This document shows positions 45,320 to 58,024 of a stretch of 64,000 bases of DNA, one piece after another. Under the pieces are notes generated by a model. The model saw only the letters and a list, made by a program, of their open reading frames with translations. It was not told the DNA's origin and did no database searches. A program made the position numbers and the translations under genes. Source of the DNA: Fremontodendron californicum (Eukaryota > Streptophyta > Magnoliopsida > Malvales > Malvaceae); assembly GCA_030761205.1 (NCBI GenBank), contig JAULJL010000004.1:20743172-20807171 (forward strand), read 5' to 3'. The stretch's first letter is position 1; every line of letters starts with the position of its first letter.

Positions 45320-47679
45320 AAAAAAAATAGTGTGATGATATGCATATGGGAATTCGAATGATTCCAAATGTAGAAATAGAAATTTTATATATCTATCTCC
45401 CCTGAGAATTGCTTTTCAAAGAGAATATTCATGCTTAGTATGATAAATGGCCATCTTTCATATTCCCTTCACTAAGAAATTATCCCTAGTCACCCCTTTG
45501 AGCCTTAAATATTATTTCTTTCGTTGAACCCTGATCAAGGATCACCCTCTACACTAGAGGGCAAATACGAGGAAAAATAATCAAAATCATGGCAAAAAGG
45601 AGAGCTATTGGAAAATGTGAAATCAAAGAATGGCAAATGAAGCCAACAATGAAAGAAAAGAGATTAAAAGAAAAAGAAAAGTCCAAAAAGGGGACAAATG
45701 TCTCAAGAATGAATTCTCCTCAGGAAATGATCCTTGATCCAATTACCCTTAAACACATTTTGGGCCTATTTCATCCTTTCCTTCTAAGCCCAAACCTTGG
45801 CCTACATTACGTACTTTAAAAGTCCATTTTGATCAAGCATGGGTTTTTAATTTGAAAGGTTTTTCTCAAAATTTATCCCATCTTTTGAATTGATATTTTT
45901 ACCTTGAAAGCATTTAGAATTCTCAGATGCGTGGTAGAATACAAAAAAAAAGGTGAGGTTTAAGCCGAAAACCCGCAAAGGGCAACTACCGAATGGGGGA
46001 CACTTGAGTTGAAAACCCGCAAAGGGCGACTCAAGTACTGATTAAGGTTTGAGTCAATGCTCCGTGTAAAAGAGGGAGAAAGTGTTTGAAAATCAGAGAA
46101 AAGGGGAACAACTCAGTCTGACGTAACTACGAAAGCCGAGGGACTACCCAAGTAAATTGACTGTTCAAGAGAAATTTTAGATGATTTGAAAAAAGAGGGG
46201 TCAAGGATATTCAGCATTCGGGGCATCAACAACCTATAACTTTACATTTGTTTCTTAGGATATCCACTTTTATCATCTTAAAACATTTTGTTGCAATAAA
46301 TTTTGTTACCTCTTTTATGACAATTGCTTGTTTAATATTTTCTTTCATACGTTTTGAAATTGCATTTTTGTTTGTTATTAAATTGAATGATGATTAGTAA
46401 ACATAATTCTTTTTTAATAAAAGGGAGTTTAAAAGTATTACTAAGGAATAAATCTAAATCTTAGAAAAAGTTTGGAAACCACTAATCCCGATGGAAAATT
46501 CACCAAGTAAAGGAAAACAATGAAAGTGGTGGATATTCCATCATGAAGTCAGAAATTTATGAATTTCAGTGAAGCCAGAAACTGGGACTGTTTGACAAAT
46601 TATCTTGAGTAAAGGGTTCTTTAAGTGGGGCATCAATGAACAATTGAAGAATCTGTTATGAAGTCAGATAATCTATGAACTTCAAAGAAACCATGGATTA
46701 TAAATCATGACACAATCATTTGATTGCATTCATCCTTAGGAAACATATAAGCATTTGCAAAGCATGTCATTCTCATCATTGCATTTACCTAACATTGCAG
46801 GAATCAATAAAACTTTGGCTTCCCAAATCGAACTCCTTCTGCTTCTCAAATGAGTCAAACCTTGAGACTACCGTCGAGGTATTTCTTTTTGTTTTAAATC
46901 GAATTCATTCTGTTTTATCAAATGAGCCGAGCCTTGAGACCACCGTCGAGGTATTTTCTTTTGTTTTAAATCGAATTCATTCTGTTTTATGAAATGAGTC
47001 GAACATTGAGACCGTCGTCAAGGTATTTTAATCACAGGTAAGACCTTCGGGCACCATTTTTAAAGACCGTCGGGCACCATTTTTAAAGACCTTCGAGCTC
47101 CATTTTTAAAGACCTTTGGGCACCATTTTTAAAGACCATCGGGCACTATTTTTAAAGACCTTCGGGCACCATTTTTAAGGACCTTTGGGCACCATTTTTA
47201 AAGACTTTCGGGCACCATTTTAAAGACCTTCATGCACCATTTTAAAGACCTTCAGGCACCATTTTAAAGACCTTTGGGCATCATTTTAAAGACATTCGGG
47301 CACTATTTTTAAAGACCTTCGGGACCATTTTTAAAGACCTTCGGGCATCATTTTAAAGACCTTCAGGCACCATTTTAAAGACCTTCGGGCACCATTTTTC
47401 AGACCTTCGGGCACCATTTTTAAGAACTTCGGGCACCATTCTTAAGACCTTCGGGCACAATTTTTTCTTTTGAAATCGAACCCGTTTCCTTAAAACGGGT
47501 CGAGCCTTGATTAGTCAGGGAATTCAATTTAAGGATAAAATCTTCAATTTATAACTTTTTCAAAAAAAAAAAAAAATTGATGATTGAAAACCCCTTTCCC
47601 TTTCCTTCACATGTGATTTCACTAACCGTATAAAATTAGTGTTTGTTTATCTTTGCCTGATTCCTGATTCTCAGCAATA
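45320..47679 (+). other. E2 3' UTR
   Basis: Non-coding and colinear with the E1 3' UTR. Paired GAAAACCCGCAAAGGGC blocks lie at about 45967 and 46011. A 23-bp array lies at 47038-47466. Short reading frames such as 45589-45819 have no family features. Confidence 0.8.
47038..47466 (+). repeat. 23-bp tandem array, about 19 copies
   Basis: The unit CCATTTTTAAAGACCTTCGGGCA varies in T-run length (22-23 bp). Same site and unit type as E1, with fewer copies. Confidence 0.93.
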
Positions 47680-47695
47680 GCCAAAGAGGGGCAGC
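47680..47695 (+). other. E2 polypurine tract
   Basis: GCCAAAGAGGGGCAGC immediately before the 3' LTR. Confidence 0.85.
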
Positions 47696-50600
47696 TATAG
47701 ACACCTAATTTTGACCCCTAAATCAGGTACATTTTCTTCCTAAATTGATGTTTCTGAATGTTAAAAGGCTTTTCTCATCCTGCAGGTGGTACTCCGAGAC
47801 TTAGTCTAAGAAAGCAGACAGAAAAAGTCAAACTCAAAAAAACGTCAACCTCGAAAAAGTCAACCCTAGAAAAGTCAACCTCAAAAAAGTTAACTACTGA
47901 AAAAGTCAACCCACTTGATAAATCAAGATTTGAGGTTCAATTGAAAAACGATCAAATAATTTTGATAATTCGAGGTCTACATTATAAGATATGGAGTTCG
48001 GAAGTTGGGTTACGAGATTCAGTAGAAAGAAAACCCTAATTCGGGAAATTTGGGGAATAATGCTTAAACGATCAAATTGGTCAGAATTGAAAGTCTCAAA
48101 TGAAATATAAGCACTGACTACAGGTAATGGAGAAGCTACTTGGAAGAAAAACTGATAGAAAAGTCAATTCGGAAGAAAACCGAGAATTAAGATTTTTGGT
48201 GGATTTCGGTGAAATTTGGAAGAATTATAGAAATGGCCCAATTCGGAAGATCTAAAGCCTTTAATTGATGAGAAATGATTAAACAAGGATAGCCCATGGC
48301 TCAGTTTGAAGAAAATCTAAAAATCGGACTTGTTTTGAGCAAAACCGGGTTTCGGAGGTAAAAAGGCAAAATTGGAAAATATGGGAAAAATAGCAAATGA
48401 ACTCCAAAAATTCTAAAAATTTTCAAATCTCATTCTTATAACATTTCAAAGATATTGGTGAAAGAAAATCTTGATTCGGAGTTCGTTTGCAAAATGGCCA
48501 AATACCGGGTGTCCTATGTAGTAATTCAAGCAGATAAATCTCGAAAAAATAGCAAACGAGTTCCAAAAATTCTGAAAATTTGCAAATTTCATTTTTAAAT
48601 TATTTGGAAGATATTGGCAAAATAAAATCTTGATTCGGAGTTCGTTTGCAAAATGGCCAAATCCTGGGTCCCCCATGCAATAATTCAAGCAGATAAATCC
48701 AAAAAAAAATAGCAAATGAGCTCCAAAAATTATGAAAACTTTCAGATCAAATTTTTAAATTATTTGGAAAATATTGGGGAATAAAAATCTATATTCGGAG
48801 CTAGTTTAAAAAATGGTAAAGTTCAAGTGCATAAAATGGGTAATTTCTGAAATAAATCCGAAATAAATAGCAAATGGACTCGAAAAATTTTGAAAACTTC
48901 CAGAACTCAATTTTTTATTTTTGAAAAAGTATTGAAAAAATAAAATTCAAATTTGGAGTCCGTTTGCTATTTATTTAAGTTCGGGGGGCAAAAAGGTCAT
49001 TTCATCAAGGAAACCAAAAATGGCAAATTGGTAATTGAGGAAAATATGAAAGAAGAAGGAATTGCTGGGATTTTTTCTTCCCTTGGTTAGCCAACATAGA
49101 GGAGAAGAAGGAAGCTTGAACAATTTAATTCCTTAGTCACTATCAAGCCACATGCTACCACTAACACCTTGCAAATGGTCCCCCGTTCATCCAATAGCTT
49201 AGGTGCCTTGTAGGAAAGTTGAATGCACCATCCAATGGCCAAGTTTAAATGCCAAAATGAAATTTTTATTTTTCATAAAAGAACCCTCATCTAATGGCCA
49301 AGAATGGAAGAAAAAAGATGAGCACAATTCATCCAAGGGTGAGCATCCATTCGGTTGAGCAAGGGAGTGCATGGGATTATCTCTTTTCATCCAATGGCTT
49401 AGGCCATCTACAAGGGCTGAGTACACATGTTGAGGGCTGGATTTAATCTACAAGATTTCATTTTTTTTGGCCTCATCCAATGACCAAGAATGAAGAGCAC
49501 AACTCATCCAAGAGTAGGCACTCGAGAGGGTAAGCAAGGGAGTGCATGGGATTGTTCCTCTTTTGCATCTAATGGCTAAGGTTACTACAAGGGCTGAGTA
49601 CACATCTTAAGGGATGCTATCAATTGGCAAGATTACATTTTTATGTTGTCATCAAAATATCTAAATCTAAAGGCCAAGATTGGAGGAGAAAAAGTGCAAT
49701 TCCCATCCAAGGGCTAGAGGGCTATTCGGCCAAGGCTAAAGGGAGGGGGAGGATTTCATTTTTTCAGAGGTTCTTTGGCTGGAAACAGTAGCTAATTTAG
49801 AAAAGAAAAAGGTTTTGAAAGAAAACAAAAAAAAAGGTTTTCAATAGAGAGCTTGAAGGTAGTCGTCTCTACCAAGCTCTAGCCTAGCTTTCTTCTTGAT
49901 TTCCATGGTGTTTTCTTGATTTTCTATCATGTTTTCCTACTACATTTTTCATAGAAATAAAGTTTTCTAATGTTTACTTATTTTTTCATCTCTTCTTCTT
50001 CATTAAAATGGTGGAAACTAATTTTTTTCTATGGTTTCATGCTATGGCCGATTATGGCATATATACTTGCCTTGTTTTCTTTTTTCTTTTTTCTTCCTTG
50101 CATGTTGTTGTGAAAAATAATTTTTACAAGGTTTTTAGAGTATTCTAAGGTTCTGATTTTTTACAAAATATGAAGCAAAAAAGGTAGAAATGGCTACATG
50201 ATCTTAGCTAGACCAAGTGGCCATGGTTAGGAGAGAGGCTATGCCCATTTTTTCCTACCATGAAGCTCACCTTATACATGGTTTATTTTCTATTTTATTG
50301 AGATGGAAAGGCTTCATGATCTTGGCAAGACCAAGTGATTATGGTTAGGTGAGAGGCTAGGCCCATTTGATTCCAACCATGGAATTTAACTTTCCTTGTT
50401 CTACTTACTAGTTTTGCTTGTTATTTGTTTTGCATGTCTATGTTAAATCTTTTATATTTATGTTCTTTACATTATTTTCTATGCTATATTTACTTATATA
50501 TTTCATTTCCATGCTTGATATTGCATCCTTGCATATTCGGCCATTGTTGTTCATACGCTCATGTTGTGCATTTTTTTCATGTATCGTGTCTTACATGTTT

Positions 50601-53600
50601 GCATTTTCTTGGTTTTGTTTCATGACTATTCGACCACTCCATTTTGTATGCGTTGCATGTGCATTTTCCTTTTGCTTCTTGACTTGTTTACATCTTTATG
50701 CCCTGAACTTGTACATTTTGATTTTAGTATGTCATGTGCTTATGAAAATGCTATGATAAAAATGCCATCATATTGTTCCATGACCATTCGGCAATCCCAT
50801 TTTTGTTTGCCTTGCATATGCATTTTCCTTTTGTTTCTTAACTTGTTTGCATTTTCATGCCATGAGCTTGTGCATTTTGATTTTAGTACGTTATATGCTT
50901 ATGAAAATGTCATGACATTATGCATCTTAATATGATTTGTCATGTACTTATGTCATTTATTAAATTGTATTGCATTAGAGTCTCATGTGATCATTTGGCC
51001 TCTTCATGCATCCCTTGCCTTGTCATGCATTTGTATTTTGTTTAGGTAACATGTTTGCATTATCATATCTTGAAATTGTGTATTAGTTTCTGTTTGTTCC
51101 AGCATTGACATTAGTTTCATGAGTCATTGTATGTTCATAGTATTGCTATGCATGTTCATTACATTTTAGGTCTAGGCCATATTGGTATTGCCATGCATAT
51201 TGAGTCTTAAATTACATTGGTATTATCATGCATTACTATGCTATTTAGGTCTTAGGTCACATTAGCATTTTCATGCATATTCATAACATATTAGGTCCAA
51301 GTCATATTTGCATTATCAAGCATTGCATGCATGTTGAGTTAGTATAGCATTTATTGCCATGCAAATTCATGCTAGGCATTTAGGTTGTCTTGAATTGTCA
51401 TGCATTTCCTTTACCATTTAGACCTTTAGACCATGCATTTCATACATTTCATTTGCTGTATGTTCATTCATTCCATGTCATTGCCACTTGATTTGTGACT
51501 TAGGCCAATTAATGGCTCAAAGTCATGCTCCCTTGAGCAGACTTGTGGAAAATTAAGGAATTGTCAAATTGATTGTTCTACCTTTGTGATTTTTTTTTAT
51601 TTAACCAATTTTTGTCCAAGGTTTTTAAATGTTTAGCTACTGTCCTTAGGTCTTTAGGATGATTTCCAACAATTTCTACTTTTGTTTTTGAATGAATTTA
51701 TCAAAGGAAAAAAAATGTGTTTTGACAAACAGTTTTTTTTCACCCAGTACTCGAACATCTCCAATTTTTCTGGGCAGTCATCTTTAATCCGAAAATTAAG
51801 CCAATTTTTTATCATGTAGATTTACATTTTTTGGAGTCTCAAGTATTTGTTTTAGAATTTTTTGAATTTTTAAAAATAGGCTAAAAAATCGTGTGGCAAA
51901 ACCGGACAGTAGAGGCAGATTTGAAATCAAAAAAGGAATAATGGTTGAATTTGGCTAAGGCATTTAGATGGGGTTGGTTAGAAGATTTAGCTACTGTCTT
52001 AGGGTAGTTTCTAAGCCTCTTTAAACTTTAAAAATGATTTTATAAATCTCGGGTTAAGGGTAGTTAAGTCTGGGATTTTTAAACTTAGGAAATTAGAGCC
52101 ATTTTAAAAGGGTTTGGTAAGGGTTTTAATTTTTATTCAAGTTTTCCTCAAAATTGTTTTCAAACAATCACAAAGTTTTTTTTTTATTTTAGAAAATCTA
52201 ATTTGACATATTTTCCTAAGGTAATCGGATATCTTTTTAGATATACGGATTTCTTTATTTAGAAGAAAAAATACATTTTCATGCATCGGATTTTCCATGT
52301 TCATGCATTTTATTTAAATGTGTGACTTTTGCTATGATATTTTTCATGGTATTATTATTATTATTTTAATTCACATTTTATGATCTTATATTTGTTTGCC
52401 ATATGATTTTGAATGTTTCATGATATCCTATGCTTTTTATTTAGTTATTTTTGTCATATTGGTTAGCATATACTATGTTCATGCATTATTATTTTTATTT
52501 TCATTTTCATGCATATTATATGTTAACATTATTTTAATTTCATGTCATTTCTTGTCATTTAGATCATATTCTATGTCATTTAGGTTATTTTATTTATAAC
52601 ATGCCATGTCATTTAAAATATGCCATATCATTTAAAATTGTCATGTCATTTAAATCATTTTATCTCATTTAGAATATACCATGATACTTAGGATTTTTCA
52701 TTTTACTTAGAATATTCCATGTCATTTAAATTATGTCATATCATTTAGTTTGCATTATATTATCTAGACTTTGCCATGTCATTTTATTTCTGTCATACAT
52801 GTTCATGTTCATATTTTAAATGTTTTGAAAAAGATAATGATTTTCAATAAAAATAAAGATATTCCCGAGTTAAAATAATTCATGAGTTCTCTACCGGGTT
52901 TGCTGGAGGGAATATCACCAATTATCATTAATAAAGGAATATCTTTCTTTCTAAAAACGAGAATGATTCGGAAAGTTTTTCAAATAAATAAAAATTTCTA
53001 TATTTTGCCGATTTTGTCGGGGGATATAGGAAAATTTTGAATTAATAAATTTCGAATCATTTTCAATTAAAAATGGAACTATTTTTCTTAAAATTGGGAA
53101 TTAACTTGAAATACTAAATTAAAAACAAACTTTTTTATCGAGACTTGAGATAACACATGATTAATAAGGTACCGATTTATACGGGCGTTGTGGGGTGCTA
53201 ATCCTTCCCCGCACGTAACCAACTCCCGAACCCGCTTCTTTGATTTCTCTGGTTTATAACGCAGACTTGAAATTGGTTTTTAAAATGTTTTAATTAATTT
53301 TAAAATGTTTTATAAAACCGATTTTAATAGGTGGGCGATCACACCTAGCTAAAAAAGATTGGTGGCGACTCCATGTCTTTTTACGAGGTCGTTTTCATAC
53401 CCTCGACTTTTTATTATATTTCTAGAGGAATTAAGTCGTCTTTTCCCTGCTTCTGTTTCCCCCCTCACTCGAACGGGTTCCCCGCGATCTGGGATCACGT
53501 ATCGACACCTTCATTTTTCTAAAGGAATTAAGTCAACTTTTTCTCGTTTTTTAATGTCACGCCTAACGAATAATAAAGTCTTGCGATGAGACTTCTTATT

Positions 53601-53629
53601 GTTACCTTGTTATTTTTTAGGTTGCTACA
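47696..53629 (+). repeat. E2 3' LTR (5,934 bp)
   Basis: Begins TATAGACACC (the canonical TG is mutated to TA) and ends GGTTGCTACA. Subrepeats are anchored at 48475, 48634, 48794 and 48952. It contains about 530 bp (about 49205-49737) absent from the 5' LTR, itself a diverged 174-bp duplication (GCAAGGGAGTGCATGGG at 49359 and 49533). Primer-site core at 53363-53373. Confidence 0.93.
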
Positions 53630-54092
53630 AGGTTATACCCCGAAAAATAGTCCATGAATGAAAACATGGAATGTCTGGCAGTGTTATCCACAAGGGTGTC
53701 AATGTGAGGCAAAGGAAAATTATCCTTTTGGACTTGCCTTGTTCAGATCTCGGTAATCCACACACATTCTCACCTTCCCATCTTTCTTAGGAACTCGGGC
53801 TATGTTGGCTACCCACTCCGGGTACTTAGCTACCTCCAGAAAGCCTGCATCGAACTACTTTACTTATTTTTTAATCTTTAACAATATTTCTAGCTTCATC
53901 CGTCTCAACTTTGTTGCACTGGCTTGCATTCTGGCTTCAAAGGAAACTTGTGTTCCACAATATCTATATCCAAACCTGGCATGTCTCGGTATGACCAAGC
54001 GAACACATCCACAAATTCTCTAAGCAACTCTTCTAATCTTTTCTTTTGAACAGGTGGCAATGATGCTCGATTTTAACTTATTTTCTATTCTC
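53630..54092 (-). pseudogene. H RT, finger and motif-A part
   Basis: The minus strand from about 54050 encodes EELLREFVDVFAWSYRDMPG, then AKVPKKDGKVRMCVDYRD with frame breaks, and ends with SFMDYFSGYN at 53640, cut by E2. The segment is bounded at 54092 by the copia-type insertion. The catalytic Asp of motif A is present. Confidence 0.88.
54088..54092 (+). repeat. Target-site duplication of the copia-type element (TTCTC)
   Basis: TTCTC at 54088-54092 and TTCTC at 62599-62603 flank the element exactly. On the minus strand H coding reads GDEEN across the join. Confidence 0.85.
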
Positions 54093-56324
54093 TATTGGTT
54101 TAATGCTACGCTACCTCGGGCTCATGCAAAAACATGATAATCAAAGTGTAGCGGAAATAAAACAAAGAAGCACCCGAAGTACAATAGGATCTTAGGCTTG
54201 TGTTTGCATAGGTTTATAACATTCAAAAACAATTAAATCACCCATATGACTTAGAAGTTACCTACTTTAGATATCGTAACCTTAAGTTGCAGATCCTAAT
54301 CTCGAATCCAAGATCTACAAAGCTTCAAACTCGTTCAAGACCACAAGAAGCACAATTGTCCTTCCTCTAGAGCTAGTCCACACGAACAGCTGATGGATCC
54401 TTCTCTAAGGTATGGCGATTCACTTGTGTTAGCAAGTTGATCCTAAGATCACAATAAAAAAATCTATATTCTTGTGTCTTCCTCCCTTAATCAATCTAAC
54501 ACAACTAGGTGAAGCAGCGGCAAGGAGAACACCAAGGTAGGACGAATTGCGGCAAGCGTTAGTGATCTTAGGGAGGCTGCGATTTCACTGTTTTGCTAGG
54601 TTAGAGTTCTCATCTTGAAACCAAACTTTTTCTTAAGCAAAATCAGAATATCACAAATAGAATAGAGCTAGCTTGGGCAGCTACAACCTTTAAAATAGAT
54701 TATATAGTGGCGCACACCCTAATCCCTATTTCCTTATACTTGGCCGACCACCTATAACTTGTTGCACAAGATTTTCATTAATACACTTGGACTTAAACTA
54801 TTTAATTTTAAGATGGATCAATAGGCCCATTATATTATCTAATAATGATAATGGTCCAACAATCTTAATGCCTTAAGTTGGGCCAACCATCCTTAGTGGA
54901 CAGTCCTAAATTAGAATAGTCGCTTTGGACCCTTTCTAATTTTGTCATGCGTATTTATTGGATAGATTAATTTCTAAACGAAAGTAATTTAATTTTCAAC
55001 TAAATTTTCTTTCTCCTCATGAAACAATTCATGTCATTAATCTATTAATATCATCTCATGATATTATTCCAATATATCATAGTCAATCGCAATTCACTTT
55101 ACACATCTATATGTCAAAGTTGACTACTACACTAGATAAGACTTCTTGATTCCTCTTATCTTATTAAGACATTGTCCTTCGATTTGTCAATCTCAATTAT
55201 GTCTTAATCCATCTCAATTGAACTTCTTCAATTGAGTCCTTAATATAGATCTTTTACTCCATTAAGTTTTACCTTAATAGAATACCATGTTTAATCCATA
55301 CATATCTGTTCTTATATGTGTGACCCTCTAGGTTCCCAATATGATGGCAATGATTATAAGTTAATCATATTAACTTGTTATCATAGATCAAGAGCGGGAT
55401 CTAGCAACCCATCATGACCACCAAAATACTGTGAAGTCAGCGTGACCTTTTAGAACCTTTCAGCAACCAGCGTGTCAGTGTAATACAATATTTTATCCCG
55501 GATAGCGCATGAGCATGGTGCAGTGTCTACCCATGATCATCCATATTAGTTTTTCGCAACTTATGATTAACCTTATGAATTCAGAGAAACAACTTTCTCC
55601 TAAATCCATTATGCTTTGGCCAAAGACTTAATCAAGTTAATCGTAGTCAAGAACAAATGAGATATGTGTCAAATATCACAGGGAGTGGTGAATCCTCTCT
55701 GGATCACTCATTCATCTTCGTATGGTTCATGTCATACCCAATAACACCCTACTTTAAGCATCCTCGTGATTGGGACCCGTTCGTGATGAAATCTAAGTAT
55801 GACACTCTCCATACAAGATGACCTGGTATCACAAGTCTGAGGACTAATTTACACGACTGGTACTAAGAGAACATTATCATAGACACTAGAGTGATATATT
55901 ACCAAATGAAGTTCTCTTGGCGGGCCATGTTCAATGAACTTGTTCAACAGACAAGCACCTATATGTTATCCCAAGTATCCCATACTTCAACCTATATGAG
56001 ATCGGTTGCTTACTTTATAAGTAAGAAGGCTTAACATATACTAGTCTTTGAGCATTGCCAATACCCCGTCTTGGCAATACGATGACCAGGAACAGTTTGA
56101 GGAACAAGGCTTTAATGCATAAGGATCTCATAATTATAACTCCTTATAATTCCATTGCAAGGCCATTATGTTCCATGGGTTTCATCCAATTAATACTTAA
56201 TAACTCCTTATTATTGTACTAACATGAAGGAAAACCTTGTATCACTATAATCATAGCGAAAGGTATGCATTATTGACTGTGTATCCCAAGCTCAATCTGA
56301 TTGGCTCTAGGGCATACACCAACA
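54093..56324 (-). repeat. C 3' LTR (2,232 bp)
   Basis: On the minus strand it begins TGTTGGTGTATGCCCTAG and ends ...CAATA. It matches the other LTR throughout with scattered substitutions and small indels, for example near 55490 (E-side text AATATTTTATCCC against GTGTTTTCACCATATATCCC). Confidence 0.93.
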
Positions 56325-56335
56325 ATCTCCCACTT
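56325..56335 (-). other. C polypurine tract
   Basis: The minus strand reads AAGTGGGAGAT directly before the LTR start TGTTGG. Confidence 0.8.
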
Positions 56336-57172
56336 GCACTAAGCCAATCACTAACGCATCTAATGCCGAACTCTTTCGATTAGTAATTATGTCTCTACAA
56401 GGAAATTGCTTAAGTGCATCGAGAATATGCTTTGTCGTATACATGATAATCTTATGATCAAGGTTAATAATTCGGATCACAACGAGACCTAGATTCCATT
56501 CATATGGCTCAGTTGTATCTTAAACAATTATTGGAATCTATTTGTTAGCTTGTAGCTAATGATCCAAATATAACTCCTTTTGCAAGCCAAAACAAAAGAG
56601 TTAGTCTTGAAAACCTTTAATATAAACATGCAATCTTTTCAAGTATGGAACGTTTCCTACTAATTGCATTTTTTCAAAAATGACAATTTATCATAACATT
56701 TTATCATTCAAAAAGTTATTAATAGCTCCCACTAAATCCTATATATGTAGATGTTAAGGGATTAATTCAATAACAATTCGAATTCCATATCACTAAGCTA
56801 AATGGTATTCAAAATACTTTGCAAGTTGTATAGCATATAAGACTAAGTTATAGAACTATTCTATAACCGATTTGTTTAAGAGAAAATTAAATAAGCATGG
56901 CATCCTATGCCAGCAAAACAATATGTTTCGAAAACATTAATAAAATATCCTCAACATTGGCCTATAATGCCAATGAAAACATCAAATGTTTCTAAATAAA
57001 TCCTAACTAAATAGTCTTATTAATAAACCCATAAGATCGGCAAGCTCTGATGTAGCATCAAACTCGGTTGCCATCATCATGGTCCAGCTTCACTACTCTT
57101 TCCTTTGGTCCCTACAATATGTCATACATATTTAGTACCAAATGATAGGTATCATATACCAAGAAGAGTGAA
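56336..57172 (-). other. C region between gag and 3' LTR
   Basis: About 840 bp of AT-rich sequence where a complete copia element would carry roughly 3-4 kb of pol. I see no protease, integrase or RT motif on either strand. Confidence 0.7.
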
Positions 57173-58024
57173 TCAGATTATACCTGAAGTTGAAACTTCT
57201 TTCAGCTTCTTTCCCTTGTTAGATTCAAGGTACTCTTTGAAATTGCGCCTCCAATGACCAGTTTTCCCACAATGGAAGCAAGCTTTGTTAGCATTGTCCT
57301 TATCCTTTGTTACTTTGCAACACCATCATTAGGCTTCAAACTCTTTGAAGCAGGAGGTATATCCCATCTAGTTTTCCTTTTCTTCTTACCTTTTGGTTTA
57401 GAGGAAGAGACTAAATGGACAGATGACTTGTCCTTAACAATGGTTTGCTCGGCCTGTGTGAGCATATTCAATAACCCAGAAAGGGTTGCCTCCAAGTGGT
57501 TCATGTCGAAGTTCAACACAAACTACGAATAGCTCTCAAGCAGTGAAGAAAGAATTAGATCAATGCTTAGATCATGATCCATAACCCATCCAATCTGCTC
57601 CAATTGGGTATTATACCCTATCATCTTAAGCACATGAGGCCTCACTGGGCTTCCCTCTGACATCTTTGTTTGGAACAATTTCTTTGAGATGTCAAATCTC
57701 TCTCTGCGATTCTCCTTAGCGAGCAATTCTCTAAGGTTAAATATCTTGAGCATTCATAGCCTCATGCTACTTTTGGAGATCGGGTGCCATACTAGCCAAC
57801 ATCACACATGTTGCTTGTATTAGATCATCTCTATGAACTCTATAGGCCACCATTTCCTCCTCAGTTGCATCAGCAGTAGGCCCATCTGGGATGGGCTCAT
57901 TAAAAACATAAGCTTTCTTTTCCTGTGTCAAGACAATCTTAACATTGCGAAACCAATCAACGAAGTTCAATCCAGTTAACTTATTAGCATCAAGTATGCT
58001 TCTCAGTGATAATGCATTTGCCAT
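57173..58024 (-). pseudogene. C gag, with two compensating frameshifts
   Basis: Starts MANALSLRSILDANKLTG. It contains the copia gag core (DWFRNVKIVL; later ERFDISKKLFQTKM and PHVLKMIGYNTQLEQIG), the NHLEATLSGLLNMLTQAEQT block and a zinc knuckle CFHCGKTGHWRRNF. The last Cys of CX2CX4HX4C is Phe. The frame is left near 57767 (TAG at 57767) and regained near 57310, so the start and the knuckle share a frame while the middle is in another. Stop TGA at 57173-57175. Normal role: RNA binding and particle formation. Confidence 0.9.

Larger units (their letters stand above)
29373..53629 (+). mobile_element. E2: second Ogre/Tat-type Ty3-gypsy element (about 24 kb)
   Basis: Bounded by LTRs of 5,442 and 5,934 bp, with GGGTT (29368-29372) and AGGTT (53630-53634) as an imperfect target duplication. 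Inserted antisense into H RT, between the Asn and Pro codons after motif A. Same gene order, primer site, intron and 3' array as E1. Its LTRs form a distinct subfamily: four rather than five subrepeats, a different middle, and an extra near-duplication near the end. Coding regions carry more frameshifts and stops than E1. Confidence 0.95.

Noticed and set aside
57254..57532. Plus-strand frame of 92 residues
   Set aside because: Antisense to the copia gag and zinc knuckle.
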